In this document: piece after piece, positions 25,301 through 37,852 of the stretch | Numbering within the stretch: the first letter of the stretch is position 1 | How the letters are laid out: every line of letters begins with the position of its first letter | From: Mimachlamys varia | Lineage: Eukaryota; Mollusca; Bivalvia; Pectinida; Pectinidae | Direction: 5' to 3' | Length of the DNA: 64,000 bases | Assembly: GCA_947623455.1 (NCBI GenBank) | Contig: OX392527.1 | Span: 65,609,115-65,673,114, forward strand | Position numbers and translations under genes: made by a program | Notes under the pieces: model-generated | The model's database searches: none | Told to the model about the DNA's origin: nothing | Seen by the model: the letters and a program-made list of their open reading frames with translations, nothing else

Positions 25301-25781
25301 TTAACCAAGTCCCAAGGTTTTAGTGTGTAGAATTGACCAGGGCTCACAAAATATTTCAAATTAAAAAGGGTCTTCAAGTTATATGTCCATTTGACATACC
25401 AAGGTTAAGCTGTTATGCCAATCAAATGTCCTATGTAAGGAAATGATATATTTGGTGAATCTGAGGATTAATTGGTTTCTAAATGATGGAAATATGAAGA
25501 CAGGGCATTCTTATATGTTGGAAACTGAATTGCCTTTTATAAGTCTATTTTGCTGACATGACCTTGATATTTGTATTTAAATTGACTTGTTGATCACAAA
25601 ACCTATTGTTTTTTAACCCGATTGACTTTTATCAGGAGATGTAATTGCTTTGTTCTCCCAAGTCTGGGAAGAAGTCAATTCCTTGTGTGAATTATAGAAT
25701 TGAATTGTCTGAGACAATCAAGTGTTGTAGTTTGCCTGGCCTTTTTCTATAGAGATGCTTTTGTTGCTGTATAAGTAGTAT
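22363..25781. other. Long AT-rich stretch, no supported gene
   Basis: Contains a 31-bp two-copy repeat (AAAGTCTTGTTAGCCTTTAC, about 23157-23216) and an (AT)n run near 24563-24578. The patch 24130-24350 is GC-richer, with CTGCAG followed about 70 bases later by CAGGTTTA, but that is too weak for an exon call. Confidence 0.5.
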
Positions 25782-25871
25782 TAAACTCGTTCAATCCTGC
25801 AATTTGATAATAAATTATTGCAACCTTTGAGTTTAAAGAGTTCAATTGTGTCTTCAGGGATGAATAAGTTC
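25782..25871 (-). mobile_element. Palindromic MITE-like element, copy 2 (diverged)
   Basis: Starts AAACTCGTTCAATCCTG and ends GTCTTCAGGGATGAATAAGTT, with the internal AAAGAGTTCAATTGTGTC seen in reverse in other copies. Confidence 0.6.
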
Positions 25872-25925
25872 AAATTTGACTTGACAAAAATAACCTCGCT
25901 CACTAAAGCCATGATATGAAACAAT

Positions 25926-26371
25926 TAATCATTTGTCAGCCAAGTTATCTTGTGAAAGACACACTTACTCACGGTAAAGGTTTGTTCAAAATCATTTGTC
26001 AGCCAAGTTATCTTGTGAAAGACTCACTTACTCACGGTAAAGGTTTGTTCAAAATCATTTGTCAGCCAAGTTATCTTGTGAAAGACTCACTTACTCACGG
26101 TAAAGGTTTGTTCAAAATCATTTGTCAGCCAAGTTATCTTGTGAAAGACTCACTTACTCACGGTAAAGGTTTGTTCAAAATCATTTGTCAGCCAAGTTAT
26201 CTTGTGAAAGACTCACTTACTCACGGTAAAGGTTTGTTCAAAAATATTTGTCAGCCAAGTTATCTTGTGAAAGACTCACGTACTCACGGTAAAGGTTTGT
26301 TCAGAATCATTTGTCAGCCAAGTTATCTTGTGAAAGACTCACTCACTCACGGTAAAGGTTTGTTCAAATGT
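25926..26371 (+). repeat. 63-bp minisatellite, 7 nearly perfect copies
   Basis: The unit starts ATTTGTCAGCCAAGTTATCT and ends GGTAAAGGTTTGTTCAAAATC. The frame 25916-26416 (166 codons) stays open through all seven copies and would give a 21-residue repeat containing CQPSYLVKDS and HGKGLFK. Unlike the other arrays, only this one frame is prominently open. There is no signal peptide or known domain, and the copies are identical at silent and non-silent positions alike, so I call it a non-coding minisatellite. Confidence 0.93.
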
Positions 26372-28521
26372 CATAGCCTTGATTTAATTTCAGGGCATGA
26401 AGGGTCAAAATATTGAAGATGTCATACAGACGGATCTGGCTGCTTCTTATTACAGGCTATACAATTTGTGAACTAAATAACCAAAAGGCATTTCTTAGGT
26501 CACAGAAGTGTATATTAAAGGTATTAAACCTTTCAGACAACATGAACGGCAATATAATGACATAGCTTGCTGGAGGTCACAGGAACAGTTAGGTTGTATT
26601 TGTTCAGATAACTGTCCTCCAACCAATGTTCAAGGTCACAAGGTTCTTATATCATCAAAAAACTACAGAACAAACTGTGCATTGTTGTTTACTGTAACCC
26701 CATGTAAGAAAAAGATCTACTATTGATTAAAAAAAGTGAAAATTTCTTATAGAATGATGGTTACTGTATATGTTAATTGATCAGCAAATATCAGTTCATG
26801 TACAAAGTTACTTAGATAAATGATAGAATCCAATTTGAATGCCATGTTTAATACAGATGTTTTTTTTCAGCTTTAAAGATATTTGCCACCACTAGAATAG
26901 CTGCTGTACATGCCCCATTGAACTTTTGATTTTATAACTTTCCAGGATTAGAATGTATCATATTGATTGTGTTTTTAAGGTATGGAGGCTACCATAAAAT
27001 CCAAACATTTGTCTGTTTTATATGCCCTGCCGACACTGCGTGTTAAAATGTTATGTCCGATTTTATTTTGGCTTGAATTTTATTTTCAAGGTTGATTTGA
27101 ATTGTGTTCCAGCTTTCATTGTGAGGATGAAAGGCTGTATTTTAATGACCGAGCATTGCTGGTTGTGGTTTTGTACAGACTGGAGATCATATTAATCCCA
27201 ACACTTGGTGATCTGATGCCTTGGTGTTCTGATACATGGGAGCAGAAACTTAGACGACTCCAGTTGAGCTAGCTGCATGGTAACCCACAGCTACACTACA
27301 TTATTTCTCAAATTGAGTGGAAAGAGCTTTTCCTGGATGTTTTCCAAGGGTTATTCTAACACGATACTTTGTAATACATGTTTTGATTGGACATGGACAA
27401 TGTTCTAATGTACGATAGAATCATGATCGATTGTATCAAGCTCCACCCGTCGAGCTTAAGCCACCCCCCATTTCTACCCAAAACAAAATAGCACCAAGTT
27501 TGTCTGTCGATGAACATTCCACTGCATGATAGGTGTACGCTAAGCAAACAACAAAGCAGAGAGGACCGATGGAATATATTTGTTGAATGAATTAAGAATA
27601 AAACGTCATCATTTCTTGTTCTTACTTCCATTTATTCATGAAAAGAAAATTCCATCTTTGTGTAGGCATCTTGATCCAGAATCATAACAAACATTTCACT
27701 GTGACTGTCATGTGAACTCGCACACAACTTTTCACAGGTCTAAACACACTTTGTCGATACGAACATTATTGGCATGTGTACAGACGTGAAATTGAAGACA
27801 TTTTGTCAATGTTAACCCAAGACAATTATGTCATTTACATACGTTTACCTGGAATCTAAATCCAAATATTCCGCCTCGTCAACATCCACACCAAGCTTCT
27901 TTCTGATTGGTCAGTTGGCTATAGAAAGACATGTCACCAGCCAGGTCACAGAGTACTTTACTACGTACTTGCAGCTAGTAGGAAAAACAATGTATCTAAA
28001 CATATTAGCGTAGTAAATTTGTCAATAAGTGTTAGAATAGGGATAGTACATTATTTTTTCGTGTTTATACTGGCGATTAGAACATGAGATTTGGTTTAAA
28101 CTCTTGACCTATCAGTCTCGAGTTCAAATCAAATTTCCTGTTCTAATCACCAATATAGCCACTCAAAACATGTTCTATCACCTTAATGTGTTGGGGTGTT
28201 ATACATTTATTGTCACCAACAGAGATCAATATTTTTTTCGACGTAATGTATCTTGTTTGGGGTCACATCCAGTTAACGATGCTCTATCAAACAAGCTCAG
28301 GACAAATTCTTTTGTGGCTAGTTAGTAGGAGGATGCTGAATTTAAACAGTGTAGATTTCTCTGAAAGTTACCAAAGGAAATACTCCTATATAAGAACTCT
28401 TGTCCTCAATGTTTATTTTAATGCAGTCCCTTGCCTGAAGCAAACTATAATCTCAGAAATCCTGTCGGATGCATTTGACTGTCTGATGTAATCAGTGTTC
28501 ATGTCTGATGTCATTCAGTTA
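26372..28521. other. No supported gene
   Basis: AT-rich single-copy DNA. Near 28065-28155 GGCGATTAGAACA and TGTTCTAATCACC face each other as an imperfect inverted repeat around GTCTCGAGTTCAAATC, which is B-box-like; a decayed SINE or foldback element is possible. Confidence 0.45.
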
Positions 28522-31272
28522 GCTGTGAACTCGACAACAGGTCTGTAGTGACGACCAGTACCAGGCCAAACAAGTAAAACATTGTCTGTGAACTCGACAA
28601 CAGGTCTGTAGTGACGACCAGTACCAGGCCAAACAAGTAAAACATTGTCTGTGAACTCGACAACAGGTCTGTAGTGACGACCAGTACCGGGCCAAACAAG
28701 TAAAACATTGTCTGTGAACTCGACAACAGGTCTGCAGTGACGACCAGTACCAGGCCAAACAAGTAAAACATTGTCTGTGAACTCAACAACAGGTCTGTAG
28801 TGACAACCAATATCACCAGGCCAAACAAGTAAAACATTGTCTGTGAACTCGACAACAGGTCTGTAGTGACGACCAGTACAACCGGGCCAAACAAGTAAAA
28901 CATTGTCTGTGAACTCGACAACAAGTCTGTAGTGACGACCAGTACCACCGGGCCAAACAAGTAAAACATTGTCTGTGAACTCGACAACAGGTCTGTAGTG
29001 ACGACCAGTACCAGGCCAAACAAGTAAAACATTGTCTGTGAACTCGACAACAGGTCTGTAGTGACGACCAGTACCAGGCCAAACAAGTAAAACATTGTCT
29101 GTGAACTGGACAACAAGTCTGTAGTGACGACCAGTACCAGGCCAAACAAGTAAAACGTTGTCTGTGAACTCGACAACAGGTCTGTAGTGACGACCAGTAC
29201 CGGGCCAAACAAGTAAAACATTGTCTGTGAACTCGACAACAGGTCTGTAGTGACGACCAGTACCGCCAGGCCAAACAAGTAAAACATTGTCTGAACTCGA
29301 CAACAGGTCTGTAGTGACGACCAGAACCGGGCCAAACAAGTAAAACATTGTCTGTGAACTCGACAACAGGTCTGTAGTGACGACCAGTACCGGGCCAAAC
29401 AAGTAAAACATTGTCTGTGAACTCGACAACAGGTCTGTAGTGACGACCAGTACCGGGCCAAACAAGTAAAACATTGTCTGTGAACTCGACAACAGGTCTG
29501 TAGTGACGACCAGTACCGGGCCAAACAAGTAAAACATTGTCTGTGAACTCGACAACAGGTCTGTAGTGACGACCAGTACCAGGCCAAACAAGTAAAACAT
29601 TGTCTGTGAACTAGACAACAGGTCTGTAGTGACGACCAGTACCACCGGGCCAAACAAGTAAAACATTGTCTGTGAACTCAACAACAGGTCTGTAGTGACG
29701 ACCAGTACCGCCAGGCCAAACAAGTAAAACATTGTCTGTGAACTAGACAACAGGTCTGTAGTGACGACCAGTACCACCGGGCCAAACAATTAAAACATTG
29801 TCTGTGAACTCGACAACAGGTCTGTAGTGACGACCAGTACCACCGGGCCAAACAAGTAAAACATTGTCTGTGAACTCGACAACAGGTCTGTAGTGACGAC
29901 CAGTACCGGGCCAAACAAGTAAAACATTGTCTGTGAACTTGACAACAGGTCTGTAGTGACGACCAATACCAGGCCAAACAAGTAAAACATTGTCTGTGAA
30001 CTCGACAACAGGTCTGTAGTGACGACCAGTACCAGGCCAAACAAGTAAAACATTGTCTGTGAACTAGACAACAGGTCTGTAGTGACGACCAGTACAACCG
30101 GGCCAAACAAGTAAAACATTGTCTGTGAACTCGACAACAGGTCTGTAGTGACGACCAGTACAACCGGGCCAAACAAGTAAAACATTGTCTGTGAACTCGA
30201 CAACAAGTCTGTAGTGACGACCAGTACCACCGGGCCAAACAAGTAAAACATTGTCTGTGAACTCGACAACAGGTCTGTAGTGACGACCAGTACCAGGCCA
30301 AACAAGTAAAACGTTGTCTGTGAACTCGACAACAGGTCTGTAGTGACGACCAGTACCAGGCCAAACAAGTAAAACATTGTCTGTGAACTCGACAACAGGT
30401 CTGTAGTGACGACCAGTACCACCGGGCCAAACAAGTAAAATATTGTCTGTGAACTCGACAACAAGTCTGTAGTGACGACCAGTACTGGGCCAAACAAGTA
30501 AAATATTGTCTGTGAACTCGACAACAGGTCTGTAGTGACGACCAGTACCGCCAGGCCAAACAAGTAAAACGTTGTCTGTGAACTCGACAACAGGTCTGTA
30601 GTGACGACCAGTACCGGGCCAAACAAGTAAAACGTTGTCTGTGAACTCGACAACAGGTCTGTAGTGACGACCAGTACCAGGCCAAACAAGTAAAACGTTG
30701 TCTGTGAACTCGACAACAGGTCTGTAGTGATGACCAGTACCAGGCCAAACAAGTAAAACATTGTCTGTGAACTCGACAACAGGTCTGTAGTGACGACCAG
30801 TACCGGGCCAAACAAGTAAAACATTGTCTGTGAACTCGACAACAGGTCTGCAGTGACGACCAGTACCAGGCCAAACAAGTAAAACATTGTCTGTGAACTC
30901 AACAACAGGTCTGTAGTGACAACCAATATCACCAGGCCAAACAAGTAAAACATTGTCTGTGAACTCGACAACAGGTCTGTAGTGACGACCAGTACCAGGC
31001 CAAACAAGTAAAACATTGTCTGTAAACTCGACAACAGGTCTGTAGTGACGACCAGTACCAGGCCAAACAAGTAAAACATTGTCTGTGAACTCGACAACAG
31101 GTCTGTAGTGACAACCAATATCACCAGGCCAAACAGGTAAAACGTTGTCTGTGAACTCGACAACAGGTCTGCAGTGACGACCAGTACCAGGCCAAACAAG
31201 TAAAACATTGTCTGTGAACTCGACAACAGGTCTGTAGTGACGACCAGTACCAGGCCAAACAAGTAAAACATT
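28522..31272. repeat. 63/66-bp minisatellite, about 43 copies
   Basis: The unit starts GTGAACTCGACAACAGGTCT, continues GTAGTGACGACCAGTACC and ends AAACAAGTAAAACATTGTCT. Many units have a 3-bp insertion (ACC or GCC) before GGCC. Because both lengths are multiples of three and the minus strand lacks stops, minus-strand frames of 380-510 codons result, with a hydrophobic 21-residue repeat (MFYLFGLVLVVTTDLL). Three overlapping frames are open together, so these are not treated as genes. Confidence 0.96.
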
Positions 31273-32267
31273 ACATCTGTTATGCAGTTGTTTCTACAGC
31301 TTTTTGTCTTGAATGCATTCATTTAGTGCGTTTAAGGTAGAGTCACTTGGAGCAGTGTGCCCCATTTATTGACCTCAAGGTAAGGTCATAGGGATTATGG
31401 CGTCATATGTCAAGTGTACAATGCACTGTCCCTAACCTCGTCCCTAACCTCGGTAACCTTGGTTTTATAATTGGTGTCTATCATTCCTACCTGGAGGGAT
31501 TATTTGTTCTACAGTTCATCCATCAGTCTGTCTGTCGGTCATTTCGTCTATGCATCCTTTTCGTCTGGGTCATACATCATATATATATCCGTCAAAGGTT
31601 CAATAACATTCAAAACAGGAAAGTACATGTCATGCTGTATGTAATCTATAGAAATGTAGCCATTATTGGCAGGTGGTTTCATTTGACAGTCTCTTTAAAC
31701 CTTGGGAAAATAAAATGAATTTTATGTTATGAAGGCTGAATTTCTCGGTCAAACTTTTTATTAATTAGAAGAGCTTGTTTCAGATCCGAATGTTTTAATC
31801 AGAGCGTATCTGATGGGAAATCTGATGTGATTGATATCTGATTCCTGTTGTTTGTTTACTTAGTTATAGCACTGGGTTGCTCACATCGTAAATCATGAGA
31901 AATATTCTCACCAATACATCTCCAGACAGATATGTGTATTGGCAAGATTCCATGTTTTTTGGACCCTAAAGCTATATGGGGAAGCATATTATTTTGAAAA
32001 ATTTCTAAGAAACACAGGAGATCAATACAAACTGAAGATCAATCAATGACGGACCTGGTCTCGTTTGATCTACCAGGTGAATGGATACAAATTTATGTGG
32101 GAGAGAGATAGTCCTCTATCGTACATAATGAATTAGTTATAAGTATACCTGTGTGAGTCAGGTAGAGTCGAGTGTAATAACAAATTGTGTTTAATTACTC
32201 AGTTCTCCCTTCACCTTGGTTATGTATGGGAGATTTCCTACTTAAACCACTTGAATAGACACATGTT
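31273..32267. other. No supported gene
   Basis: CCCTAACCTCG is repeated twice near 31430. Nothing else is recognised. Confidence 0.5.
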
Positions 32268-32453
32268 CATTAGTGTTCATCGCGTATTCCACATGCTAGG
32301 GTGAGAAAGTCATTAGTGTTCATCGCGTATTCCACATGCTAGGGTGAGAAAGTCATTAGTGTTCATCACGTATTCCACATGCTAGGGTGAGAAAGTCATT
32401 AGTGTTCATCGCGTATTCATCGCGTATTCCACATGCTAGGGTGAGAAAGTCAT
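32268..32453. repeat. 43-bp tandem repeat, about 4 copies
   Basis: The unit starts CATTAGTGTTCATCGCGTAT and ends ACATGCTAGGGTGAGAAAGT. The last copy has an extra internal TTCATCGCGTA. Confidence 0.93.
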
Positions 32454-33494
32454 TCTCCTCGTCCTCCAATGAAGCTTGCCTTCAGTTTATCGTCCTTTAT
32501 AGATAACTGTTAAAGTCTCAGTCTCTGCTTTATTCCTTAGCTTGTTGGAGGAATATTATGAGCGATAATTATTTGAACTCGTGTGACACCCCCGATACCT
32601 GTGATATCGTAAGGACGAATGAATTGATCTATGTATTCATGTACATGCATTCAAGAATACAAAAGGAAAACAATGCCTTCTGTTTTACCTGGAATTGTTG
32701 ACAGTAGTGAGGCGAAGGCCTTGACACCGTATGTACATTGTTATCATTTCTATATACCACTTTGATGCCACTGCACTGACATTTGGACCTCCTATCCAGA
32801 GGAGTGTGAGTGCTGTTATATAACTAATGTATTTCATGAACGGAGCTTTGTTGGATTTTGTTCATCAACAAATAACAGGTTTGGAGGTTTATAACATCTT
32901 CAGAAAATTATAATGAATTATTAAACATATAACAATCATGAATTACAAAATAGAGATGATTAAGAATGATAAAGGGAGATTACTCTTTGATAAATCGCAG
33001 GTTAAATATCTATAAGTTAATATGTATCCTGAATTGTAAATTGAGTTAAGATTTTCAAGGCATTTTAAGATATTTTATAAAATTGTTAACTCAACTTTTC
33101 TTAATCCAGACATCATTAAATTCCAAATTGGGTAAATTATTGATAATTGGTATTTGCAGTTATATGATTCTAAAAACATGCAAGTGCAAAAAAGGATAAA
33201 AACTTTAACAAGGACAGACATTCCATGTTATTTAATAACCAAATGTACAGATGTAAATAAAGTTGTTTGCCTGTTGCTGAACTTGGAGCTGCAGTTAACC
33301 AAACATTTGCACTATGAAGATAAGATAGATTAGAGAATGTAAGAACTGTGTGTTGTTACATCCAATAAGGAATAGTTCCAATTGTCATTTTCCTGGCTTT
33401 AAGTTGCTCACCTATTTGCTATACCAGAGGGTTTCATAAAGGAAAGAAACAGGTTTTAATCATACCTGGTAATTTCCATTTTTTTTTTATTGCA
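32454..33494. other. No supported gene
   Basis: AT-rich DNA without a repeat or long open frame that I can see. Confidence 0.5.
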
Positions 33495-33585
33495 AACCAT
33501 CTAACGTCCCTTTGGGATTCCAACCCCGAACCTCTTGATTACAAAACAAGAAATTTATCCTACTTGCTACTCATTTGGTACGTAT
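33495..33585 (-). mobile_element. tRNA-derived SINE head, decayed
   Basis: On the minus strand GTAGCAAGTAGGATAAATTT is followed by TTGTTTTGTAATCAAGAGG and TTCGGGGTTGGAATCCC, which reads as a tRNA-like A box, anticodon region and B box in order. No 3' tail is attached. Confidence 0.55.
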
Positions 33586-33755
33586 TTAGCAATTAAAGTA
33601 AATTTTCTGCATCATTATTCACTGGGGTTTATGGTAAACCACATTCTGACATAAAATAAAAGAGATTAAACCTAATAATGTCTTTATGTGAATAAAAATT
33701 GAACATTATGTACGAACTTAACAGGAAAACAACTTTTCAATAGGTGTATGTATAT

Positions 33756-33890
33756 GTCCTTGAATGGCCTTAGCTGTTAAAAGGATGCTAAATTAATACT
33801 ACCAAACCAAACCAAACCAAACCAAACCAAACCAGACCAAACCAACCAAACCAAACCAAACCAAACCAACCAAACCAAACCAAAAAACCA
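33756..33890 (+). mobile_element. SINE 3' end with expanded CCAAA tail
   Basis: TCCTTGAATGGCCTTAGCTG and TTAAAAGGATGCTAAATTAA match the SINE 3' region, and the terminal ACCAAACC has expanded into (CCAAA)n with interruptions (about 33801-33885). Confidence 0.7.
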
Positions 33891-33916
33891 AAGCCTGTTT
33901 ACCTTGTTAAATGGCT

Positions 33917-34005
33917 TAACTCGTTCTCCCCCTGAAGACACTTTTGAACTCTTTAAATTCAAAATTTGGAATAGTTCATTGTGAAATTTCAGGGGTGAAT
34001 GAGTA
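33917..34005 (+). mobile_element. Palindromic MITE-like element, copy 3
   Basis: Starts TAACTCGTTCTCCCCCTGAA and ends TTTCAGGGGTGAATGAGTA, good terminal inverted repeats, with TTTGAACTCTTTAAATTC and GGAATAGTTCATTGTGAAAT inside. The flanks join into a SINE-tail-like sequence, with TA on both sides as a candidate target duplication. Confidence 0.8.
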
Positions 34006-34072
34006 TAGCTGTAAATAAGATGCTATATAAACCCTACAAAAACCAAATCAGATCAGGGCCAGCATGTCTACT

Positions 34073-34136
34073 TTGTTAAATGGCTTTATATTACCTGTTA
34101 AGGGATGCTAAAGGCAATACATATAAAACCAAAATA
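34073..34136 (+). mobile_element. Weak SINE 3'-end fragment
   Basis: TTAAATGGCTTTATATTACC then TGTTAAGGGATGCTAAAGGC and ATAAAACC resembles the tail at 33756. Similarity is limited. Confidence 0.4.
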
Positions 34137-34365
34137 AACAGGAAGGCTTGTAATCCTGATGATTTCAGATGTTAAATAAAAAGACACTTTAAACCCTGTG
34201 TAAAGAAACCAGTAGAAGCTGGCAAAACTCAGAATGCTATTTTTTCCCTGCACTTCTCTAGTTCAACCCTGACACCTCCTTATAAGACAGCAAGCTCTGT
34301 TTACTCAGAGAAAATGACACAACAAGGTATTGGCGGAAAACGGCTCATCTCTTCGATGGCCGAAT

Positions 34366-34493
34366 ATTTATTTTACTTATTTTTTAGAAAATTTTAACAC
34401 ATTTTAAAATTGCATTTTTTATTAGTAAATATTTATTTTACTTATTTTTTAGAAAATTTTAACACATTTTAAAATTGTATTTTTTATGAGTAA
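34366..34493. repeat. 64-bp direct duplication
   Basis: AATATTTATTTTACTTATTT through AATTGCATTTTTTATTAGT is repeated at once with two changes. Confidence 0.92.
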
Positions 34494-34997
34494 AGGTGCG
34501 GCCTATAAATAAAGCACCTACACCTATAAATAAATCGTGAACTACAAAATGTGCTGCGAGCCGGCTGCCCCAACCTGAATCAGGGAGGTAGGTTTATCCA
34601 ATGCTCAGACCAGCTGGCCAGGTGTTGTCTCACCATGAGGCCTTACACTAACCTAATAAGGTAACTAACTTAATAAGGTAACAAACATACATACAAAACA
34701 TATAAACGTATTCATATTATAAAGGGTGAGGTGGGAGGGTTCAACCAGTTTTTTCTAATACAGGTAAACAAATACGAGTAAGAGATATTTGATTGTATCG
34801 AAAGTGTAAAGATGGCGGTCAGCGTCGGCTTGATATTTGACCTGGCCCAAATGGGGTTCACATGCTGAAACAGGGGTCAGCGATCACGTGGTACAGTCTT
34901 GGCCAATTAAATTGTGCCCCAAGATAAAAAGCCGGGAAGTTCAAAATAAATAGATACGTTTGTGAAAAAAGTTGTCTATTGCTAGACTTTTTATTTT
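34494..34997. other. No supported gene
   Basis: GC-richer than its surroundings (for example around 34560-34640 and 34800-34940) but without an open frame or recognised element. Confidence 0.45.
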
Positions 34998-35092
34998 TAC
35001 TTATTCACCCCCGAAATGTCACGCTTCAACTCTTCCAATTTAAGTGTTGGAAATTAGTCCAATATGAAATTTCAGGGGTGGACAAATGAGCT
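34998..35092 (+). mobile_element. Palindromic MITE-like element, copy 4
   Basis: TTACTTATTCACCCCCGAAA at the left and ATTTCAGGGGTGGACAAATG at the right, with TTCAACTCTTCCAATTTAAG inside. Confidence 0.78.
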
Positions 35093-35526
35093 GAACAGTG
35101 GTTACTCCAAAGATATCCATTTTTTGGAGATTTGATAAATAAATACCAAAGGTGTTTTGAAGAAGGCAAATTAGAAACCCTGGTTGTGAAGGTACTAGTT
35201 GACCTTACAGTTTTTACAGCATGTTTGGATGGGGCTTCTTAATGATGATATTAAAACATAAAGAATTATCAAACAAAATAATCCTGTTTGGCACATTATG
35301 TTGATCTATTTTCAATCTCATTGCAATAAAGAAAGATTAATAAAGTCTAGTTATTAATAACACCTAGGACTGGCCAAAGACATGCCACATAAATTGTAAA
35401 AGGAACTTCGTTTTCTCAAATTCCCACATTGACTTTGAAACAAATCATTTCAATCTTTCGAGTAAAAATTTCCTTCAGGTTAGATGTTAATTAGTGTCTT
35501 ACTCTTTAACTTGAGGGATGGGCAGA

Positions 35527-35766
35527 TGTGGTGGTCTAGGGGGGCAAGGTGTCTAACATTCTGCCACCACTTTTATTACCGATTCGCCCTCCACCTCTAG
35601 GTCACAGTTGGTTTGAGGCCTATGTTGGGCGGTCACCAGATACTGGCCATTGGTCGGTGGTTTTTCTCAGGGAACTCCAAATTTCCTCCACCACTAAAAC
35701 CATCCTTAATGACAATTAAGCTATTAATAAGACGTAAAACAGAGATAAACCAAATTAAACCAAACC
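35527..35766 (+). mobile_element. Near full-length tRNA-derived SINE
   Basis: In order: a tRNA-like 5' part (TGTGGTGGTCTAGGGGGGCA as A box, then TTGGTTTGAGGCC as a decayed B box), a central part (TCGGTGGTTTTTCTCAGGGA, then TTTCCTCCACCACTAAAAC), and the 3' part CATCCTTAATGACAATTAAG with TATTAATAAGACGTAAAAC and AAACCAAATTAAACCAAACC. The 3' part is shared by pieces at 4288, 14107, 33756 and 39836. The layout (tRNA head, conserved middle, shared tail) is that of SINEs common in molluscan genomes. No coding capacity; the 85-codon frame across it is spurious. Confidence 0.75.
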
Positions 35767-35914
35767 TTGGTGTGAGATTTTTCTTGCTTGGCTCAATTAA
35801 AGTTAGGTTAAAAGTTTATGAATCAATGGCTGTTTCACATTTGATAATGAAGAATAGTGTGACTATGTGAACACTGGTGCATGAATACAAGATCCATTAC
35901 TGGGCATGCATTTG

Positions 35915-36192
35915 AAATATAATACTCTCAGGAAAAAATATGATACTCTCAGGAAAAAATATGATACTCTCAGGAAAAAATATAATACTCTCAGGAAAAA
36001 ATATCATACTCTCAGGAAAAAATATTATACTCTCAGGAAAAAATATCATACTCTCAGGAAAAAATACAATACTCTGAGGAAAAAATATGATACTTTCAGG
36101 AAAAAATACAATACTCTCAGGAAAAAATATAATTCTCTCAGGAAAAAATGTAATGCTCTCAGGAAAAAATATAATACTCTCAGAAAAAAAAA
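35915..36192. repeat. 21-bp minisatellite, about 13 copies
   Basis: The unit is ATACTCTCAGGAAAAAATAT plus A. The plus frame 35906-36343 gives a seven-residue repeat (YDTLRKK) that would look like a coiled coil, but the unit is a simple AT-rich 21-mer and the frame has no support outside the array. Confidence 0.94.
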
Positions 36193-37432
36193 TATCTGGT
36201 CTGTAATTCTAGACCAAACATTCCCTAATTACCAAAATGTAACTTATTCACTTGACATGTATCAGTTCTCTTGTTACAAATCAATACTGTATGTCGATCA
36301 TCCCAAGTCATATGAGCAGTTGTATATTGATGGAAACTGTTAAATACATGCCAATACCTTTTTTCACAGTTTCCTGATTTGCTATATGGCATTATATTTC
36401 TGTTCGGCGCTGAATTTGCTTGTTTTAAAGGAAGAATAATAATGATCGTACTAATAATGAGATATAAACAAGATAATAATTTGTATGCAGTCCCATCTAT
36501 CATCCATTTGTCACAGACTTCCTTTGACAGTTAATTGGTCCTATACACTATGTGGACTTCATACATGTGAAACAGAACAAGCATGCTATTGCTTCTGATA
36601 GTCAGAATGAACTTGGGTCAAAAGATCACTTTTAGGAAATCCCTGCACTTTAAACAGAATCTTGTAGATTCTGAAAAACAGCTGGATTCCATCATATAAG
36701 CACTCCAGACATAGAATGAGACTTAACAAGCCTGCTAGACGTCATGCAATTTGGATGTAACCACTTTTCATTCAAATCAGCATGATAATTAAAACAACGC
36801 CGTTCAGTCCATATATTTACATTTTAACTATTGAACAATTGTTCAATTCAATTTATTATTTCTTGAACATATGATAAATTAACTGTGTTTCTTATTTTGC
36901 CGTCATTTAAACAAAAAGGTGTAACAGCCATAATTTGAGTAAAATTGGCCGCAATAATTTATCATAGACATTTGAGCGTTTGATGCAGGGGCATTCTCCA
37001 TGTTATCCAAAGCGGAGCAGCAAGACTTGCATTGAACAATACTAATATATTACGTTATATGTAATTCACTTGAAAGGATGTATTCATACTGTATTCATGC
37101 TATATTCATCATCTAGTGTTTGTTGTTTTCAGTTGGTATATATATTCATATAGAGAAGAAACAATCAGAATGTAATTATATTCTAATGTAAGCGTATGCT
37201 TATGCCATTATCACCATACAGATTGTTGGGCACTTTTGCATTTTCCGACTGGCATGATGACAGATAAAAACTGTACACTTCCTGGTAATTCAACTATGTG
37301 TTTAGGATTCTGTCACCATAGGGAAATATAAATTATCATTATCATGCATTTGTTAGTTTATTCAGCATGGTGATCAGTGTAAGGCTTTTATAACACATTC
37401 ATGATCAAGGCTTTATGATGTAAGCCCTTCAG
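36193..37432. other. No supported gene
   Basis: AT-rich single-copy DNA; the only notable item is GAACAATTGTTC within 36832-36844, a short palindrome. Confidence 0.5.
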
Positions 37433-37832
37433 AAAGCCAGAAGGTGTACAGTGTTATAATGTGTATACTATATAACACAGGTGCCCTCTCTATGGAGGTA
37501 GTGGTATCAGCAAGTCAGAAGGTGTACAGTGTTATAATGTGTATACTATATAACACAGGTGCCCTCTCCATGGAGGTAATGGTATCAGTAAGTCAGAAGG
37601 TGTACAATAATATAATGTGTATACTATATAACACAGGTGCCCCCACAATGGAGGTAGTGGTATCAGTAAGCTAGAAGGTGTACAGTGTTATAATGTGTAT
37701 ACTATATAACACAGGTGCCCTCTCCATGGACAGGTATAGTGGTATCAGCAAGCTAGAAGGTGTACAGTGTTATAATGTGTATACTATATAACACAGGTGC
37801 CCTCTCCATGGACAGGTAGTGGTATCAGCAAG
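37433..37832. repeat. 78-bp tandem repeat, 5 copies, each with a hairpin
   Basis: The unit contains GTGTACAGTGTTATAATGTG, TATACTATATAACACAGGTG and CCCTCTCCATGGAGGTAGTG. GTGTTATA and TATAACAC in each unit can pair. The later two units carry an insertion near GGACAGG. Confidence 0.93.
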
Positions 37833-37852
37833 CTGATTAAACAACTTTGACG

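Noticed and set aside
28511..31322. Minus-strand open frames of 380-510 codons with a hydrophobic 21-residue repeat, like a multi-pass membrane protein
   Set aside because: Three overlapping frames are open in the same 63/66-bp array; the frames end where the array ends, and no start, splice or domain evidence exists.
35906..36343. Coiled-coil-like protein with YDTLRKK heptads
   Set aside because: The heptad follows from a 21-bp unit; no coding support outside the array.
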